Of a DNA stretch of 64,000 bases, positions 60,401 to 64,000 are shown one piece after another. Under the pieces are notes generated by a model. It was not told the origin of the DNA. It was given only the letters and a program-made list of their open reading frames with translations, and made no database searches. Origin of the DNA: Bathymodiolus brooksi (lineage: Eukaryota; Mollusca; Bivalvia; Mytilida; Modiolidae); contig OY804585.1 in the NCBI GenBank assembly GCA_963680875.1, positions 28,200,186-28,264,185 on the forward strand. The letters run 5' to 3'. The position numbers and the translations under genes are program-made. Position 1 is the stretch's first letter. The number at the start of each line of letters is the position of its first letter.

Positions 60401-63400
60401 ACGAGATATCTACACAACACTACACAGAAATAAAAAGATCAAACAACGAGATATCTACACAACACTACACAGAAATAAAAAGATCAAACAACGAGATATC
60501 TACACAACACTACACAGAAATAAAAAGATCAAACAACGAGATATCTACACAACACTACACAGAAATAAAAAGATCAAACAACGAGATATCTACACAACAC
60601 TACACAGAAATAAAAAGAACAAACAACGATCTACACAACACTACACAGAAATAAAAAGATCAAACAACGAGATATCTACACAACACTACACAGAAATAAA
60701 AAGATCAAACAACGAGATATCTACACAACACTACACAGAAATAAAAAGATCAAACAATGAGATATCTACACAACACTACACAGAAATAAAAAGATCAAAC
60801 AACGATATACACAACACTACACAGAAATAAAAAAATCAAACGAGATATCTACACAACACTACACAGAAATAAAAAGATCAAACAACGAGATATCTACACA
60901 ACACTACACAGAAATAAAAAGATCAAACAACGAGATATCTACACAACACTACACAGAAATAAAAAGATCAAACAACGAGATATCTACACAACACTACACA
61001 GAAATAAAAAGATCAAACAACGAGATATCTACACAACACTACACAGAAATAAAAAGATCAAACAACGAGATATCTACACAACACTACACAGAAATAAAAA
61101 GATCAAACAACGAGATATCTACACAACACTACACAGAAATAAAAAAATCAAACAACGAGATATCTACACAACACTACACAGAAATAAAAAGATCAAACGA
61201 GATATCTACACAACACTACACAGAAATAAAAAGATCAAACAACGAGATATCTACACAACACTACACAGAAATAAAAAGATCAAACAACGAGATATCTACA
61301 CAACACTACACAGAAATAAAAAGATCAAAAAACGAAATATCTACACAACACTACACAGAAATAAAAAGATCAAACAACGAGATATCTACACAACACTACA
61401 CAGAAATAAAAAGATCAAACAACGAGATATCTACACAACACTACACAGAAATAAAAAGATCAAACAATGTGATATCTACACAACACTACACAGAAATAAA
61501 AAAATCAAACAACGAGATATCTACACAACTCTACACAGAAATAAAAAGATCAAACAACGAGATATCTACACAACACTACACAGAAATAAAAAGATCAAAC
61601 AACGAGATATCTACACAAAACTACACAGAAATAAAAAGATCAAACAACGAGATATCTACACAACACTACACAGAAATAAAAAGATCAAACGAGATATCTA
61701 CACAACACTACACAGAAATAAAAAGATCAAACAACGATATATCTACACAACACTACACAGAAATAAAAAGATCAAACAACGAGATATCTACACAACACTA
61801 CACAGAAATAAAAAGATCAAAAAACGAGATATCTACACAACACTACACAGAAATAAAAAGATCAAACAACGAGATATCTACACAACACTACACAGAAATA
61901 AAAAGATCAAACAACGATCTACACAACACTACACAGAAATAAAAAGATCAAACAACGAGATATCTACACAACACTACACAAAAATAAAAAGATCAAACAA
62001 CGAGATATCTACACAACACTACACAGAAATAAAAAGATCAAACAACGAGATATCTACACAACACTACACAGAAATAAAAAGATCAAACAACGAGATATCT
62101 ACACAACACTACACAGAAATAAAAAAATCAAACAATGAGATATCTACACAACTCTACACAGAAATAAAAAGATCAAACAACGAGATATCTACACAACACT
62201 ACACAGAAATAAAAAGATCAAACAACGAGATATCTACACAAAACTACACAGAAATAAAAAGATCAAACAACGAGATATCTACACAACACTACACAGAAAT
62301 AAAAAGATCAAACAATGAGATATCTACACAACACTACACAGAAATAAAAAGATCAAACAACGATATACACAACACTACACAGAAATAAAAAGATCAAACA
62401 ACGAGATATCTACACAACACTACACAGAAATAAAAAGATCAAACAACGAGATATCTACACAACACTACACAGAAATAAAAAGATCAAACAACGAGATATC
62501 TACACAACACTACACAGAAATAAAAAGATCAAACAACGATCTACACAACACTACACAGAAATAAAAAGATCAAACAACGATATATCTACACAACACTACA
62601 CAGAAATAAAAAGATCAAACAACGAGATATCTACACAACACTACACAGAAATAAAAAGATCAAACAACGAGATATCTACACAACACTACACAGAAATAAA
62701 AAGATCAAACAACGATCTACACAACACTACACAGAAATAAAAAGATCAAACAACGATATACACAACACTACACAGAAATAAAAAGATCAAACAACGATCT
62801 ACACAACACTACACAGAAATAAAAAGATCAAACAACGAGATATCTACACAACACTACACAGAAATAAAAAGATCAAACAACGATATACACAACACTACAC
62901 AGAAATAAAAAGATCAAACAACGAGATATCTACACAACACTACACAGAAATAAAAAGATCAAACAACGAGATATCTACACAACACTACACAGAAATAAAA
63001 AGATCAAACAACGAGATATCTACACAACACTACACAGAAATAAAAAGAACAAACAACGATCTACACAACACTACACAGAAATAAAAAGATCAAACAACGA
63101 GATATCTACACAGAAATAAAAAGATCAAACAACGAGATATCTACACAACACTACACAGAAATAAAAAGATCAAACAATGAGATATCTACACAACACTACA
63201 CAGAAATAAAAAGATCAAACAACGATATACACAACACTACACAGAAATAAAAAAATCAAACGAGATATCTACACAACACTACACAGAAATAAAAAGATCA
63301 AACAACGAGATATCTACACAACACTACACAGAAATAAAAAGATCAAACAACGAGATATCTACACAACACTACACAGAAATAAAAAGATCAAACAACGAGA

Positions 63401-64000
63401 TATCTACACAACACTACACAGAAATAAAAAGATCAAACAACGAGATATCTACACAACACTACACAGAAATAAAAAGATCAAACAACGAGATATCTACACA
63501 ACACTACACAGAAATAAAAAGATCAAACAACGAGATATCTACACAACACTACACAGAAATAAAAAGATCAAACAACGAGATATCTACACAACACTACACA
63601 GAAATAAAAAGATCAAACAACGAGATATCTACACAACACTACACAGAAACAAAAAGACCAAACAACGAGATATCTACATAACACTACACAGAAATAAAAA
63701 GATCAAACAACGAGATATCTACACAACACTACACAGAAATAAAAAGATCAAACAACGAGATATCTACACAACACTACACAGAAATAAAAAGATCAAACAA
63801 CGAGATATCTACACAACACTACACAAAAATAAAAAGATCAAACAACGAGATATCTACACAAAACTACACAGAAATAAAAAGATCAAACAACGAGATATCT
63901 ACACAACACTACACAGAAATAAAAAGATCAAACAACGAGATATCTACACAACACTACAAAGAAATAAAAAGATCAAACAACGAGATATCTACACAAAACT
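39477..64000 (+). repeat. 45-bp satellite array, about 545 monomers, continues past the window
   Basis: Monomer (45 bp): aaacaacgagatatctacac, aacactacacagaaataaaa, agatc. On this strand it is about 56% A and 13% T. Each unit has one CpG, one GATC, one EcoRV palindrome (AGATATCT) and one AATAAA. Variants: 41 bp (acgatctacac or acgatatacac, lacking four bases at the palindrome), 42 bp (gatcaaacgagat), and rare 43 and 44/46-bp forms. Higher-order repeats are obvious: 1,027 bp twice (about 43.0-45.1 kb), 2,140 bp twice (about 55.0-59.2 kb), 2,420 bp (48931 to 51351 and 60838 to 63258), and blocks of 10,798 and 11,862 bp marked by the variant 'aaacaaaaagaccaaac' at about 40987, 51785 and 63647. 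Two frames stay open because 45 is divisible by three (HYTEIKRSNNEISTQ in one of them). No start, splice or codon evidence supports a protein. Confidence 0.98.

Noticed and set aside
39438..61942. Long + strand open frames (up to 369 codons) in the 45-bp array encoding a 15-residue repeat
   Set aside because: They follow from 45 being divisible by three and from a T-poor, stop-free unit. They open only where a CpG decayed to ATG, break at each 41-bp variant, switch between two frames, and have no splice or promoter context.
39477..64000. CRISPR-like regular array
   Set aside because: There are no unique spacers; the whole 45-bp unit repeats, and the sequence is eukaryotic.

Overview
This window is non-coding-rich eukaryotic DNA, almost certainly from an invertebrate animal and most probably a mollusc. 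The reasons are AT-rich sequence with GT/AG introns, many tRNA-derived SINE copies of a type common in lophotrochozoan genomes, a DIRS-like tyrosine-recombinase retrotransposon, and very large satellite arrays. There are no bacterial features: no operons, Shine-Dalgarno sites or CRISPR. Species assignment is inference.

Region 1 (1-21.5 kb) is one host gene on the + strand. Four coding exons (180-215, 16472-16758, 18920-19057, 21321-21479) join in frame into a protein of about 197 residues, with a proline/glutamine-rich N-terminus carrying a PPPY motif and a C-terminal CD225 (dispanin/IFITM-like) two-helix membrane domain. Its 16.3-kb first intron holds SINEs, a tandem duplication with a palindromic element, two copies of a 1.85-kb segmental duplication, and a decayed 5.07-kb PAT/Ngaro-like DIRS retrotransposon on the - strand. 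That element still shows its A1...B1-A2-B2 split direct repeats, gag, RT, RNase H, a Dam-methyltransferase-like domain and a tyrosine recombinase.

Region 2 (21.5-39.4 kb) is repeat-dominated. It has SINEs in both orientations, a small TA-flanked MITE, and minisatellites with units of 60-62, 78 and 31 bp. Two arrays of a 175-180-bp repeat lie in opposite orientation and, with a matching ~280-bp segment, form inverted arms around a 5.2-kb interior. That interior contains the only other credible gene piece, a 72-residue terminal exon on the - strand with an N-myristoylation-like start (MGSLYS).

Region 3 (39.4-64 kb, running off the end) is one uninterrupted satellite of about 545 copies of a 45-bp A-rich monomer, arranged in nested higher-order repeats (1,027 bp, 2,140 bp, 2,420 bp, and about 10.8/11.9 kb).

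The most interesting observation is that this satellite appears to have grown out of a dispersed repeat, called R1 here. The left flank of the array is the 5' half of an R1 copy, and the monomer matches an internal ~41-bp piece of other R1 copies in the same window. The 60-bp minisatellite at 26.7 kb likewise looks like an amplified piece of a dispersed repeat seen singly at 20.5 and 20.9 kb. The long open frames inside the tandem arrays follow from monomer lengths divisible by three and are not annotated as genes.
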